DNA from: Hemibagrus wyckioides
Taxonomy: Eukaryota; Chordata; Actinopteri; Siluriformes; Bagridae
Reading direction: 5' to 3'
DNA: 64,000 nt
Assembly: GCF_019097595.1 (NCBI RefSeq)
Contig: NC_080719.1
Span: forward strand, 17,703,001 to 17,767,000
Shown: one piece after another, positions 1-12,515 of the stretch
Numbering within the stretch: the first letter of the stretch is position 1
Layout of the letters: the number at the start of each line of letters is the position of its first letter
Position numbers and translations under genes: made by a program
Notes under the pieces: generated by a model
Seen by the model: only the letters and a program-made list of their open reading frames with translations
What the model was told of the DNA's origin: nothing
Database searches by the model: none

Positions 1-1539
1 TGCTTTACCTAACTGTTTCTCATATATGCTTCAAACATCCCCAAATAACTTTAACAGACAACATTGTGCAATTTTTTTCATCTCATTCCTTTTTTTCCCT
101 TTTATTTTCTAATATTGTTATTCTAAAATCACCTGACGGAGTGTTTACGACGTATTTGGAATTAATTCTTGCGTGAATGTGAGATACTAGAGACACTTGG
201 ATGCAAAACAATTTTAAAATTCAGGAAAACTAATCTCACAGTGGAGGATTTCTCCAGACCAACAACTTCTCGAAGTACTTTACCAGACTTTTTTTTAGTA
301 CATTGACTTCAATTAGCATTTGGTTCCTAACCAGAAGAACTTCGAAAGAGTCGAACATAACAGAAAAAAAGATTTTAAATTCCATGCTTGGAAAAATGAA
401 TGGCTTTAAAACACTGCTATTTTGAATATTGCCTTCCAGTTTGAGGTGTTTGTGGCTCAGATCATTTGATTCAAGATATAAAGATTTAAACAAGCCATCA
501 TGCAGTTGAATGAATGTTGAAATCTAAAATGCCTGAGGTGTATTTATGTATTTAAAACTGCACTGGAAATTTGATCTGCCTAGAAATAAAACCATGAAAG
601 GTTGTAAACATTTCTCTTAAAATGTTTTAAGAGCAGTTTGGAGCTCACTGTGTGCCTGCTGCCTTGAAGGGAGTGTCAGCGGAAAAGCACCGTGAAGACA
701 TTGAGTCATTAGACAGCATTTGCAGGATGAGGGTCAAAAACATTTGAATGATAAAATCATCAGGTGTCTCTTAAATATCCGATTTAGCTTCCGCCTCTAG
801 TGTGCTTACATGGCTTTTATAAAGCAACTGCAATAAAAGATCATTCACTAGCCACGGCTACAGATTCCAGCTCTTCCTTGGGGATTCCAAGATTTTCCCA
901 AGCCAGCTGTGAAGTCTAATCTCTCTAGCAGGTCCAGTGGGATGTGCCAGAAACATCTCTGCTGGGACTCAACCAGGGGGCATCCTTGTTTTGTTTTGTT
1001 TTTGTCCATAAACTGAGCTCCTGCTTCACCTCAAGTACAGTGACTTTTGCACGGCTGCTGCTGCTGATCTGTTGTGGCTCAATCCTACAATCTCTTTTCC
1101 CATCACTTTTCCCAATAGATCATTAAACTTCTCCACCAGAGGCAAGGTCTCTCCCCTCGCCTGAAAGCAGCATCACACTCTTCTTTCCAGAAGAGAACCA
1201 TCTTCAAAGACAAGCTCTATAAACCTGAGTTCTGCTTTAACATGTGTAAATCTAACATCTTTATTCCTCTGACTTGTTAAAGGTCCCAAATCTGCCACTA
1301 CAATATTCTTTAAAGTATTTAATAAAGTAAATCTTATTCTGGTACAGAGGTTATGAAAGAGCATTTGAACACTATGAAATCTTTCCAAGCATCATGGCTG
1401 CACAAAAAATAAAAACAAAAAACGAGAAGAAATGTAGAAATAGAATAAGAAATGAAGGACATAATGAGCATCATGAGAATCAGATCCATGAGGCTTTTTA
1501 TTTGAGGCAAAGATTTCATTAGAGGCATTTTAGCAATAA

Positions 1540-1561
1540 GTGTGTGTGTGTGTGTGTGTGT
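1540..1561. repeat. (TG)n microsatellite
   Basis: Uninterrupted TG dinucleotide run of about 11 units. Confidence 0.9.
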
Positions 1562-1969
1562 TTGCTAACACAGAGTTTAATAATGTTATGGTGTTTCGCT
1601 ATTATTTGTACTGTTTTTTCCCGGAATTTCCTGGCTTTAGTTATTATCAATTCAAAAGATAGCAACAGATACAGAGTTCTATGATTTGATGGAGAGCGAG
1701 CATGCATCCTACAAGACATAAGCAGCTATGCCACCACATCTTCCTGAACTGCTGGTCCCACAATGTCAAAGGTCAAATAATTAAAACATACAAAGAGCCT
1801 TGGAGAAAATTGCTATCTGCCCTTTTCCGCATACATGAGCCCACAGATGATCATGATTTGCCAATTTTGCTATCCTTGACTCCCGGCCACTGAAAGCTGT
1901 TCTGTTTTCGAGATTCAAACCTTTGCAGAATCCTCCATCTCCACCCTGTTATATAACATCAACCCCAAG

Positions 1970-2031
1970 ATGATGATGATGATGATGCTGATGATTATTA
2001 TTATTATTATTATCATCATCATCATCATCAC
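1970..2031. repeat. Compound triplet microsatellite (GAT)n-(ATT)n-(ATC)n
   Basis: GAT units pass into ATT and then ATC units. The GAT block is the reverse complement of the ATC block, so the array can fold on itself with ATT triplets in the loop. Confidence 0.9.
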
Positions 2032-3384
2032 CTTGATTAGGACCAAACGTACAGGGCATTTGATGATTTGATGAACACACTCCTGAAGTAACAGAAGATC
2101 TACTTCTAATAGCACCGATAAAAAATATAATCAGGTGTTTAAAACCATACTGTTTTTTTTTTTGCTGTATTTTCCATTCAGAATCAATATTTCATACTGA
2201 CATTGTCGAGCTGTCCACTTGACCATGGCGTCTCTGTGTCTATCATTTTTCATCCACGACTCTTTGTGCCTTCAGTCTTGTCTAAACACTTATCTGACTA
2301 ATACGTCTTGTTCTTCATTCGTGTCTTTGTTTTAGTAGCTACACCGGAAATGGGCTCCAGCTTATTCTCTCTCCATACATCCTACACTTCACTGCCTTTT
2401 TCCTTTATTAGGAAACATGCAATTGTTTACAGAGTGCACTCTCAACTAAACCTAGATCTGCATTTTCATTACAAAAGGAACCCCAACGTTATATGTATTT
2501 ATGGAATATAGAAAACACGACTAAAAATAAAGCAAATTCTTTAGTCGAGTGGGTTCTTAACAACACAAAGACAGACACAATAAGACATTTAGAGCTACCT
2601 TTCCTTAATGCAAGGTTCTCATGCTAGAGAAACAATTGGATATTTACTGTGCTGTAGCAGATGTCAGATCAGGCCTACAGTATATCACATCCTCCTTACT
2701 TTTGTACATTTCTGAAAATAGATTTGACTCTAAGCAGGCAATCAGTTTAAAATATTTTTATTAATCAGCAAAAAAATTCTGTTTCTTACAAGCATACACA
2801 TTCACTCTGATGCATGAACGAACACAACGAAGGGATGGAAAAGCTATTTAAAGCTTTAATGGATTAGTGTTAAGACCGTCCTATTTACTTTGTCAATCAT
2901 GTGGGACATCAGTTTCTGGAAATTTACATGATGAGGGTGTGATGATAACATCCTGGGAACTAATATAAAAACTCTTATTCCTAGAACTCAGTGCAGCCCA
3001 TCCATCAGGGACGAACACACAAGCAGACACACGGACATACACACAATACACATGTATATGCACACATGCATAAATACAAACATACAATTGTTCTCCTTTT
3101 ATCTTCCATGTTTGCTCTTCTGGCCATCCTGAATGAATGTGTTTGAACATATTTATGACTTCCTTGGAACACCATTCAAAATAGGGAATGTTGACATTTT
3201 CTGTTTTATACAATATAGTTCTGTCTGCCTGCTTTCCTGAAGTGAAGCATGTTTCTCCTTTGCATGTACACTAAATGTACATCACAGCAGCATGTGTTTT
3301 TGCAGGTTTTGTCCAACTTTCCTGTTATAATAACCTCCACTCTTCTGGGAAAGCTTTACACTGTATGTTGGGAATGTTGCTGTG

Positions 3385-3725
3385 GGGATTTGTGATCAAT
3401 CAACTACAAGAGCATTAGTGAGATCAGACTCTGATGCTTTAGAGTGAGGAGGTCTGGGGTTCAGTCAGACTTCTAGTTCATCCCAAAGGTGTTCAGAGGG
3501 GTTGAGGTCAGGGCTCTGTGCAGGACACTTGACTCCTTGACAAAGCATGACGTTATAGAGCTTGCTTTGGATACATCGTCATAGGCCAGACAGGTTTGGG
3601 CCTCTATGTTCCAATAAAGGGAAATTACAATGCAACAACATTTTAAGACAATAGTTTCTGGGTAGCGGTTTGGGGAAGAAACACATGGCAGTGTAGGTCA
3701 GGTGTTTGACAGTTTGACAATCAGT
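3385..3725 (-). mobile_element. Degenerate Tc1-like transposon remnant (internally deleted)
   Basis: Read on the minus strand, the stretch near 3468-3512 encodes P-D-L-N-P-S-E-H-L-W-D-E, the signature around the catalytic glutamate of Tc1-like DDE transposases. The flanking sequence near 3390-3470 and 3660-3720 resembles parts of a very common fish Tc1 subfamily. Most of the transposase is missing and no continuous frame remains, so this is a dead, internally deleted copy. Subfamily assignment is from memory of the family's appearance. Confidence 0.7.
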
Positions 3726-3730
3726 ATTTA

Positions 3731-6160
3731 TTTAGACTTATGTTTAATTAACCAGTGAATTTGTTAAACTGCCTCCAAATATTTAAAAAAAAAATCCACA
3801 TCAATTTGGTGCAATACACGTACGGTTTCTCTTTTTTTCTCCTCAGAAATCTATCACCGGGTGATCCACTGTTCTGTCTCAGAACATAACACATGTTAAT
3901 AACAGTTAAGATAAAGTATCCGGCTCACTTCATCTTGAATCATCATTTATATTAGTTTAGGAGAAGCATTTTTCAGCAGAGAATTCCATGTAAATCATAA
4001 TAAACAAATTTGAAGTCTGACTTTCCCCACACACAGAGCCTACTTACTGTGGAGTACAGTGAACCTGCATGACAGTGAACTAGCATGACTCTTCTTGGAT
4101 TATGTCAGAGAAACCAATCTGCATGTATAAACACTGAACAACCACTGATGAAAAAATATGCTGTTTTAGATAAGCATGGTTGACAAATCATAACATTAAT
4201 CTTGAACCAACAGAACTAATGAATGTGCAGTGTACCTCATCTGTTCACAATGATTTTTTAAATGTGAAACGGTGAAGTCTTTATGAAATTACAGTACGTC
4301 TGACATTCTGTCAGATTTTGTAACTGTTTACGCTATCCCAGAAGGCATCTTATTACCTCTTATTACCTGGAAACAAATGATTCTCCACAAAGCATTCTTC
4401 TACTACCACCTCATCATTAATCAAAACGAATAAACATCAAAATGGACCAAACGGTACAGTGCGTCGTCTGAGATGTTCTACTAAAAAGAACATGTTGAAA
4501 TGCTTTGGTTGACTGACAGCATGATCTTTTAACCTGACAGCTGATCCCTCAGTTCCACCTCATACGGTGTAATCAGCGTAAAATATATGAATAATCGTCT
4601 GTCTTCTCCCTCGTCTCCCTAATCTCTCTCTCTCTCTCTCTCTCGTTCTTCCTCGTTCTTGCTGATTGTCCTGAAGATATTTAAGCCTTCTGAAGTCATG
4701 TTGCTTCTTTCACATCCCCATTCCCAGGAGTTGTGCAATAGACACTGCATTTGAGGCAAATGCTGATCTGGGAATAGATAATGATTTCTTCATATTCAAA
4801 GTCATCAAGAGTGGGAAAGAAAACACTAATCTCAGGCTAACACTTGAGTATTCCAGGTGTCTTCATGAGTGTAGGCGAGAGTAATGTCAAACATACTGAA
4901 ACTCTCCAAAACACTAAACTCTGAGTTTATTATAGTTTCCAATAATAATATTCATTTCATGCTCATTATGTATGGTGTAGCTCTGGGATTTTAGCCAACA
5001 CTGGACTATGTTCATCATCATGCTGATGCTGGTCCAGTCCTGTATGGAAGTGGATGAAATTAGACAGATGTCTGCCAAATGAAGGGAACTTCTCCTAGTG
5101 TTTATAGGCCATATGATGAATGTTTATTCCCAAACCCTTGTTTATTTTTTTCCTGCTTTCACAGCTGCCATATTGCATGTTTATATGTATTTGGACTGTC
5201 ATAGTATCTGCTTTTACACAGGAAAGGCCAACAAAGCGTGAATGTAAATCATGTATTATTTATGAGCTACAGTTTATTTGGTGTTGATAAAACTGATGAG
5301 TCAGAAATACCTTAATGTAAGCTTGTGTCTTTATTTTCAGCTCAAGGCTTTTATTTAGATCCAACAAACTGCATGGAACACAAGCTGTTATTACTCTGTT
5401 ATTACTCAGAGTGAGAAGAGGAAGTGTGGATGTGTTCACAGGAAGTTTATGTTCACGATTTACAACCACTGTGTTATCATCTCAATGTTATTATTTTTGT
5501 TCTTGATTGGCATATATAATGATTGAATACACTGCAAACCAAACAGATAACATAAAAAACAAATACTTACTGCATCGGCATAGATCATATTCAAATATTA
5601 AATCTGTTTAATATGCTTATGTTAACAGAAACAGACAACTGTTTGCATCAACCCAGCATTTAACAGATGAATATTACCAACAAAACACTTTACAATCAGT
5701 GTTTTTATTCATGTATTTATAATATAGCTATGATCTAACCTCATTCCCCAAACATTACAAGATAATTCCTCTATGAGATGTACAATATAGCAGTAACTGT
5801 CATTATAACTCATTGTATTTATGTCATTTGGTTACTTAAATATATAATATATATATAAAGATAAATCCACAATATGACCTGATAGAACACCGATGCTGCT
5901 GACACACATCACGCTATCCTTGGCCAGGTGATGAATAGAAAGACCAGTGATCGCTATAATGATCTCATCTCCCACTTTTTTTTTGTCTTTGTTCTGTCAT
6001 CAGTAATTACTCAGAGTTTAGGCTGTGTAGCCTTGTATTTATTTCTACACTTCAATTCTGTTCTGAATCAACAGAAATGGACATTAAACTGCGCTTACTG
6101 ACGGGAATTTCATACTGAATATTCTCAGTCCAATCAGTCATTATTATACCTTGATATACA
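3731..6160. other. Non-coding stretch, nothing recognised
   Basis: AT-rich DNA with short chance frames only. A CT run of about 20 bases lies at 4624-4644 and an AT run near 5843-5858. No exon, RNA gene or named repeat could be supported. Confidence 0.45.
4624..4644. repeat. (TC)n microsatellite
   Basis: About ten TC units in a pyrimidine-rich stretch. Confidence 0.85.
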
Positions 6161-6162
6161 CT

Positions 6163-6705
6163 CGCTGATCACTTTATTAGGAATACCTGTACACCTGCTC
6201 ATTACTGCAGATATCCAATCAGCCAGTTGTGTCACAAAATCACACACACACACAGATCACAAGCACTTCAGTTTATGAAGTTTAGAATGGGTTAAAAATC
6301 TGGTCTTGAAGTGATCATTAAAGGGCTGGTTTAAGAATTTGAGAAAAGGTTGAATTCCTGGAAGTTTACATAAAAAAAAAAAAATCAAATGAGAGAATGT
6401 CCTAGAAAGGGAACAGTGTGACTGATTTGAAACGTTCAGATAAAAACAGGGAGACTGACAGGAAGTATACTAAAGTGGCTCAAATAACCACTCTTTCCCA
6501 ACGTGGTGAGCAGAAAAGCATCTCAGGAAGCGCAATATGATAAACCACAAGGAGACAAGGAGAAGACCACACTGTGGTCTACTCCTGTAATACGATGATA
6601 TGATTATTGTGAGGAGGTTTGGTTTTTTGATGTGAACATTAACTCAAGCTCTTGACCTGTATCTGCATGATTGGCTGATCAGATAATAGCGAATGAGTGA
6701 ATGAG
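6163..6705 (+). mobile_element. Tc1-like transposon derivative with inverted 5' ends
   Basis: The left end at 6163-6240 matches the terminal region of a widespread fish Tc1 family, recognised by its 'CACTTTATTAGGAA' core. Weak transposase-like sequence in plus orientation follows to about 6600, including the segment around 6475-6535 ending in 'GTGAGCAGAAAAGCATCTCA'. The right part (6620-6705) is the same family's 5' untranslated region in the opposite orientation, so the copy carries two 5' ends facing each other instead of a normal 3' end. No coding frame survives. Confidence 0.65.
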
Positions 6706-9530
6706 TTTTTATTTGAATTTAATACATACACATAATACACGTCCTTGAGTTGGAGGAGGTTGAGTTGGGCCCTAGAACAGGACCCTAAAGCATTAGGTTC
6801 TCATGTTTATGAGTCCGTCTAGGACTTTGGGATTGCAGAAATTAACGCAAAATCAAGAAAACTCTGTGATATTTAGAAAAGCTTGCAGTTTTTCAGAATT
6901 ACCGCAGATTTTCTGTAGACGCATCACATGATGTCATCACAACACGCATTCACCCAAAGCCCGCTTCTATCCAGAGATGTCGAACATGAGAACAGCTCTT
7001 ATAGAGAGTAATTAATATGTGTCTTTAGCGTTAGGAGCTTAAAAGAAGAAATCATGTTCTTTCACCAAATCAATTAGTTTACAACAAAAAACTTTTTTAA
7101 AAAAAGCTTTCAAAATATTATTTTTTGAAAATTTTGAGAATACTATGCTTCCATAGTATCCTAATAAATAAGTAAAGGTACACGTTGTGCTCTCTTACAA
7201 ATATACTGACTGAGGCTGTGAGGCTCACCGCAGAGGGCTATGACTAATCCCAGCTGGTTTTGTACGGAGTGGCTTTTGTTTACGTGCTACATAACACACC
7301 ATGTGTGCTTTCGCAGAAATACAGACGGTCACGTGTTTTACACCTGAAGCTGTACTTGGATATCTATATGGCATAGTGAGAGTGCTACTGTATAGTCAAT
7401 AAGAAAACGCAGCTTTGAGAGTTTTTTTTATGATGAACCATAGCAAAAGACTGAATTTGTCCAGAATTTCATCATCGAGGTTTAAATTCTAGCAGCGATT
7501 TCAATAGAGTAAATAAAAAGACATGGTTTGACATCTAGGAACCAGTGTGTTTTAAGTTTTAGTGAGAAGGTGAAAAAAGCCACCAGAGGCATGTTCTTCC
7601 AGATTTCAGAGCTTTTTTTACACAAACTTTCTGTAGGATTTCACTTCAACAAAAATGTTTACTGGAATGCAATGCAATGACATTCTAATAATAGTTTCCT
7701 TGTATTTTAAGCCTGTTCTTTTCTACGGGTGACATCTTAAGCACCAGCTTAGATAGCAAAAGAGGATGTGTTCTTACCGTTTGCCCGGCTTATCCAGACT
7801 TGTCAGAGTGTCTATGTTTTTGGTTGACCTCTGGGTAAAAATGGCATTAATCAATATTCCAGCTTTTACACTCGAGAGCAGTGAGAGACTGTCGTTATTT
7901 CGTCTCTTGTTTATTGCTGTCTTGCACAGGTTTTATCCAGGAGTCTAGAGAGCATTAGCCCCCCAAAGTGCAGCATTCTTTCAGCTTCAAGGGATCATCA
8001 GACATCCAGGACCTCAGGGTGTGTAAAAAACATCCCCAAATCCACATCTTGTTGCCGCTGGGGTCTTGTCACGCATTAAGAGTCAGAAATATAAATAATC
8101 TGTAGATTTGTAGATTTCGGAATGTTGACGTGATGAAAAGTTTTTTTTTTGCAGGGCTGATCAAAATAGTGATAAAGATAGTCTAAAAGACACAAAGGTT
8201 TGTTTGTTTGCTTTCCTCAAAAGAAAAAAGCTAAGCACATAATTTATGATTTCTCACCAGACTTCTCGTGAAATACAATGCCAAAAGATAAAACGCCTTG
8301 AGAAAGTTGTTTATTCTGCAAAAAATTCCTTCGCAGTGATTCACTAAAATGAAGAAATAGCTGGTGGCTGCACACTTGTTTCTCTCCGGCAAAATCTCCT
8401 AAATTAATCTTCATTAAAAAAAAAGTCATTTAAAAGTGTCATTAAAAATAAAATAAAATAAAAATCTTCTGCTGCTACTGCGTCTTAACAACCACATGAA
8501 AGGTTGTAATCATTTCCCATCCGCAGCATGACCAGACCAGTTTCTCGTGCAGTGAACAGACTGGTGTGTGAAGATGACTCTCATGCTGGTTTAGTGCTGA
8601 AGTGCTGCAGAGGGACGGTTCAGGAGAAGAGATGGGAGGGAGAACGGGGGACACTATGGGGAGTGCTGTAACACATGCAGGATAAATAAGCTCCTCCTCT
8701 AGGACACCGGGGAGGAAAAAAAAAGTTAATTATAGATTCCTCACTCAAAAAATTTGTCTTTATTGAAATTTCCCATGTATATGGGACACAATATATAGTA
8801 TTATAGTCATTCTAACATTAACCCTAACACTAATCCTTTACTTATAACTGTTTTCATAAATAATTTTTCTTTCATAAATAATTTTTATGAAAATAAAAAA
8901 TAAATATTTTTGACATTTTTTAATAAATAATTTTTAAGTATTTTTTATACCAGTAAAAGGTTCTATGCAGAAAGGAAGCTTAGCAATCTTTTTTTTTTTG
9001 ACAGTCATTTCACTTCAGTTATTCGGTTTATTTTATTCATGACTTCAGTATCAGGTGTGTTTCCTGCTCAGGTGGAACGAAAAGCATCAAACAAAGTCAA
9101 AAAGATATTCAGGAATAAAATTGAAATTTCCCGCACTCGTGTTTCTTGTCACATGATCAGTGCACACTCAGCTACACATGGTGCTGCTATTCACCTCGAT
9201 TTGTGCCACATGACCAACACTGAAGACTCTGAGCTGAAAAAGTGTTAGCTCCTTAATTTTGTATATCTGTGTTATTGATATGTGTTCATCAACATTCTGC
9301 TTGCGGAATTCACCAAATGATTTCAGAGTTTAATCTAGGTGATGATCCAGAGCAGATCTAGAGTTATGCCTCGTAACATTCAGCCCATTTAACATACTCT
9401 GAGGAGTTTTAAAATGTGCCACGGACTTCAGGTTCCCAAAGATGATACATTCAGAGAGAGACAGTTTGTGCTTTTAGGTTTGTGATAAAAAAAAAATACA
9501 GTAAATTACTTTTAAATCTCTTACAAAAAA
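6706..9530. other. Non-coding stretch, nothing recognised
   Basis: AT-rich sequence with poly(A)/poly(T) runs, notably around 8700-9000 where the composition becomes almost pure AT. No splice-bounded coding segment or RNA gene was found. Confidence 0.45.
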
Positions 9531-9533
9531 GGA

Positions 9534-9745
9534 AACACAGTGGTTTAGTGCTTAGCATGTATAGCTTGTACCTCGGGTTCAGTTCCTGCCTCTGTCCTGT
9601 GGGTTTCCTTCAGGTACTCCAGTGTCCTCCTCCTCTCCAAAGACATGTGTTTTAGGCTGGCTGACATCTCTAGATCATCCGTAGTCCTCTGCCTTGTGCC
9701 CTGAGTCTCCTGGGATAGACAGAAAATGGATGGATTTTCATTGGT
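9534..9745 (+). repeat. tRNA-derived SINE-like copy
   Basis: The head (about 9538-9590) has an A-box-like 'TGGTTTAGTGCTTAGCA' and a B-box-like 'GGGTTCAGTTCC', as in tRNA-derived SINEs. The body resembles the widespread fish SINE body and the 3' end reads 'AGAAAATGGATGGAT', a common end for this family. The copy is diverged and has no target duplication that I could see. Confidence 0.65.
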
Positions 9746-12040
9746 GGGTGTCCATGTGTAAAAGAAGCATCTGATATAAGCATCTAAATTACAAAATATT
9801 TGTTCAGTCTAATAGTTTCATAGTAACCTGGGATTGGTTTTCAATTCCGCAAATTTAATTTGAAATTCCCAGCTTATCTTCACCCAACCTCCATCATGAA
9901 CATACCTTTCAAAAATCAATCAAACAGGTTTAGACTGACTTTTTCAGAATTCACTTTTGACATAATGAAGGCTGTATTTAAGTGAATGCCCCTGAATGTA
10001 ATTATAACTGACGATCCGTTCTGCATTATAGGTGTCACTTAGATGTGGTTCAGCGCATTTGTTTGGTTTCCATAGAGTGATGGAAAAACACTCAGGGCAT
10101 GGGTTTGAGTCATGTATCAGCAGCAACGTCGAATTGCTTTTTTGTCTCTTAATAATGACCTTGACAGCTGTGAGAAAGACTGTGTTACATCTTAATGGTC
10201 CTTTGAAAACATATAATATGCACATATATGTATTTAAATCAAGCGTTAAATGTTAATCGCTGAGTTCAAATAAATAACTGGAGCTAGTCTTTTTATTTCA
10301 TGCTCAAACAAGAAGATTATAGCAAGACCCAACAGGGATTTTACAGATTACTCTGTCTGCAAGTTTGGGTTAATAAGAATCCACTGGGGTGCTGAGAAAA
10401 TTTCTGTTTTGTGTGATTTAAATAGAATCCCAGAATCCGGGCTGAGATTTCGCTCTTGGCGTGGCATCCATCGCTAAAGGCTTCCCTTACTTTCTGCTAA
10501 TGAGAGAGGTTTGTGAAATGACGGATGAAAACCGCAGTCCAAACATCACGTCTGGGGCAAGAAAATCCCAGTAAAAATGGCAGCTGTGTGCGGAAAATAA
10601 AGATTTCCATACAATCGCACCATTCGATCCGTTTATACATCGATTATTAAGGTCAGGAGACTGTATATGGACAGACTATTCTCTGTGTGAATACTGATTA
10701 AGTCTTGGCTAAAGGCCGAGGATCAGGTAAGTGGGTTGTGAAACGCACTGCTGCCTTCAGATCATGGTGACTATAAACTGAGAGGAAGGAAAAGCCTGCA
10801 GCTGTGCCTGGCTGAGAAACTGAAGTCTTACATCTGCTGTGTGTGTAAGAAGAGCTTTGGCTGGCCGTGCTAACACTCGCCTTTTAACATGGTGTTCGAA
10901 TTGTGTAGGATTTTGCAAAAATGTATGAAGGGCTAAGGAGATGTGATGTGGTTACTAGTGATGTGGAAATTTGTTTGCATGAAATGCTAAAAACTTAGTC
11001 TCAATCATTAGATGTTTGCTTTCTTAGTAATTATGGGTATCAGGGGTGATGCGTAATAGACAAATAAAACAATGCTGAATAATGCTTGTGAGTTACATTT
11101 AAAGGACAATAAATGGGAAAAGTCATGGATGAAAGTGTCACTTTTATACTATAAATATGTATTTTTAAACAATGTGTAGCACATGTATTAAACATATTTA
11201 TTTTCTTACAAAATAAAAGGATCAACTGCTAAAAAACATTGTTTTCTGTTGTCACATTGCACCCTGAACCATAACCTTCATCTATTACTGCAATGATGAA
11301 ACACTAGAAAGACATCCACTACGCATTAATTTAGTGTAATAGTGGATATACCACATTACAAGCGTACGTTAATAACCATGCTCTTGCTTCTTATTTTTAG
11401 TTTAAGAACATTAGTGTGCAGAGAGAGAGAGAGAGAGAGCACTACAAAATGACCACAACACAAAAAAATGTAATCAGACAAAACAAATCCAGCAGAACTT
11501 GATCTGAACCAGCCCATTGTGTCTGCACTGTGGAGTTTAAAGTCCACTGAAGCACATGGAATTGGACACTGCTGCTAAAAGCAATCACATCCACACTAAG
11601 CTTAAACACACTTTATTTGATCCTAGGCAGAGGTAACATGCTGAATTTCTCGTGCAGACATTTGCAGCTTATGTTTATTGAATAAAGCACCGACTGTCCT
11701 AAATTCCAGCCATGTGTAGATGTAACAGCTTATTATCAATTAAAGCATGGAAACTTCATTATCATTTGCATTTTTAGCTATATTTATTTTTTAAGTAGCT
11801 GCTGCCAGCTATTTGGATTATCTGTTTAAACTAGCAGCTAGCCAGGCAGGCACCTATCTAGGATAGCGCCTAAGTCTGTGAACAACTTTTATCAGATTGT
11901 ATCAATGTCTGGAATTAATCTATAGACTGAGAATTTAGGGTCTTTTGAATTATATTAAAGTTAATTATACTGTGTATTGGTACAACAATGTTAGAGCAGC
12001 TGTAATGTAAGGCAGAGATCTGAAACCAGACCAGATCCAT
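9746..12040. other. Non-coding stretch with a GA microsatellite
   Basis: Short chance frames only. A GA run lies at 11420-11439. The segment 10430-10900 is somewhat richer in CpG and complex sequence than its surroundings and could be a regulatory element, but it shows no frame with splice borders. Confidence 0.4.
11420..11439. repeat. (GA)n microsatellite
   Basis: Ten GA units. Confidence 0.85.
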
Positions 12041-12044
12041 CCTG

Positions 12045-12330
12045 ATCAGATCAATTCAATTCAATTCAATGTCACTAAGCAGCTTTACAGCTATCCGGAT
12101 ATAGCTATAGATATAGATTTAGATAAAGGTTCTAGTCCCAGTCTACCCAAATGAATCCAGCATCAGTGCTCTCAGTCAAAGTCCCTGTTCTTACTAGAAG
12201 TGAAACAGTATATACAGTATACAACTTGCAGGGAAATGAAAACCTATCTGCTCCTCCTAGATTGTACATCTAAATAAATTTAGAAGAAGAATAACTGAGA
12301 GCACAAAGCCTTTCTTATCACCACACATAC
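12045..12330. repeat. Dispersed repeat fragment starting with (TCAAT)n
   Basis: It begins with tandem TCAAT units (12049-12071) followed by 'AAGCAGCTTTACAG', a combination typical of a dispersed fish repeat often placed beside SINEs. The rest is diverged. Assignment rests on recognition of the motif only. Confidence 0.45.
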
Positions 12331-12334
12331 ATTA

Positions 12335-12515
12335 CAGCTGTGGAAGTTAGGGGTCTGAGCGCAGGGGTAGCTATGATACAGCACCCCTAGAGCAGGGGGG
12401 GTTAAGGTCCATGCTCAATTATCCAACAGTGGAGCTTGGTGGTGCTGGGGCTTGAACCCCAATCCTCCGATCAAACTTAAGCACTTGAGCCACCACTGCC
12501 CCTGCACTAAATGCA
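12335..12515 (-). repeat. tRNA-derived SINE-like copy
   Basis: Read on the minus strand, the head at about 12440-12512 has 'TGGCTCAAGTGCTTAAG' (A-box-like) and 'GGGTTCAAGCCCCAGCA' (B-box-like). The body toward 12340 has the low-complexity G/C-rich run expected of the family. It is a second SINE family relative to the 9.5 kb copy, and diverged. Confidence 0.65.

Larger units (their letters stand above)
1..3379. other. Non-coding AT-rich stretch with simple repeats
   Basis: No open frame here resembles a known protein or has credible splice borders; the reading frames are short and low in complexity. Visible content is a TG dinucleotide run at about 1540-1561 and a triplet array at 1970-2031. 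A weakly repeat-like stretch at about 920-1110 could be an old retroelement scrap, but I could not support it. The rest is unassigned and could be intergenic or intronic DNA. Confidence 0.5.

Noticed and set aside
920..1110. Possible LINE reverse-transcriptase scrap
   Set aside because: The resemblance is limited to a few short phrases and no protein motif is readable in any frame.
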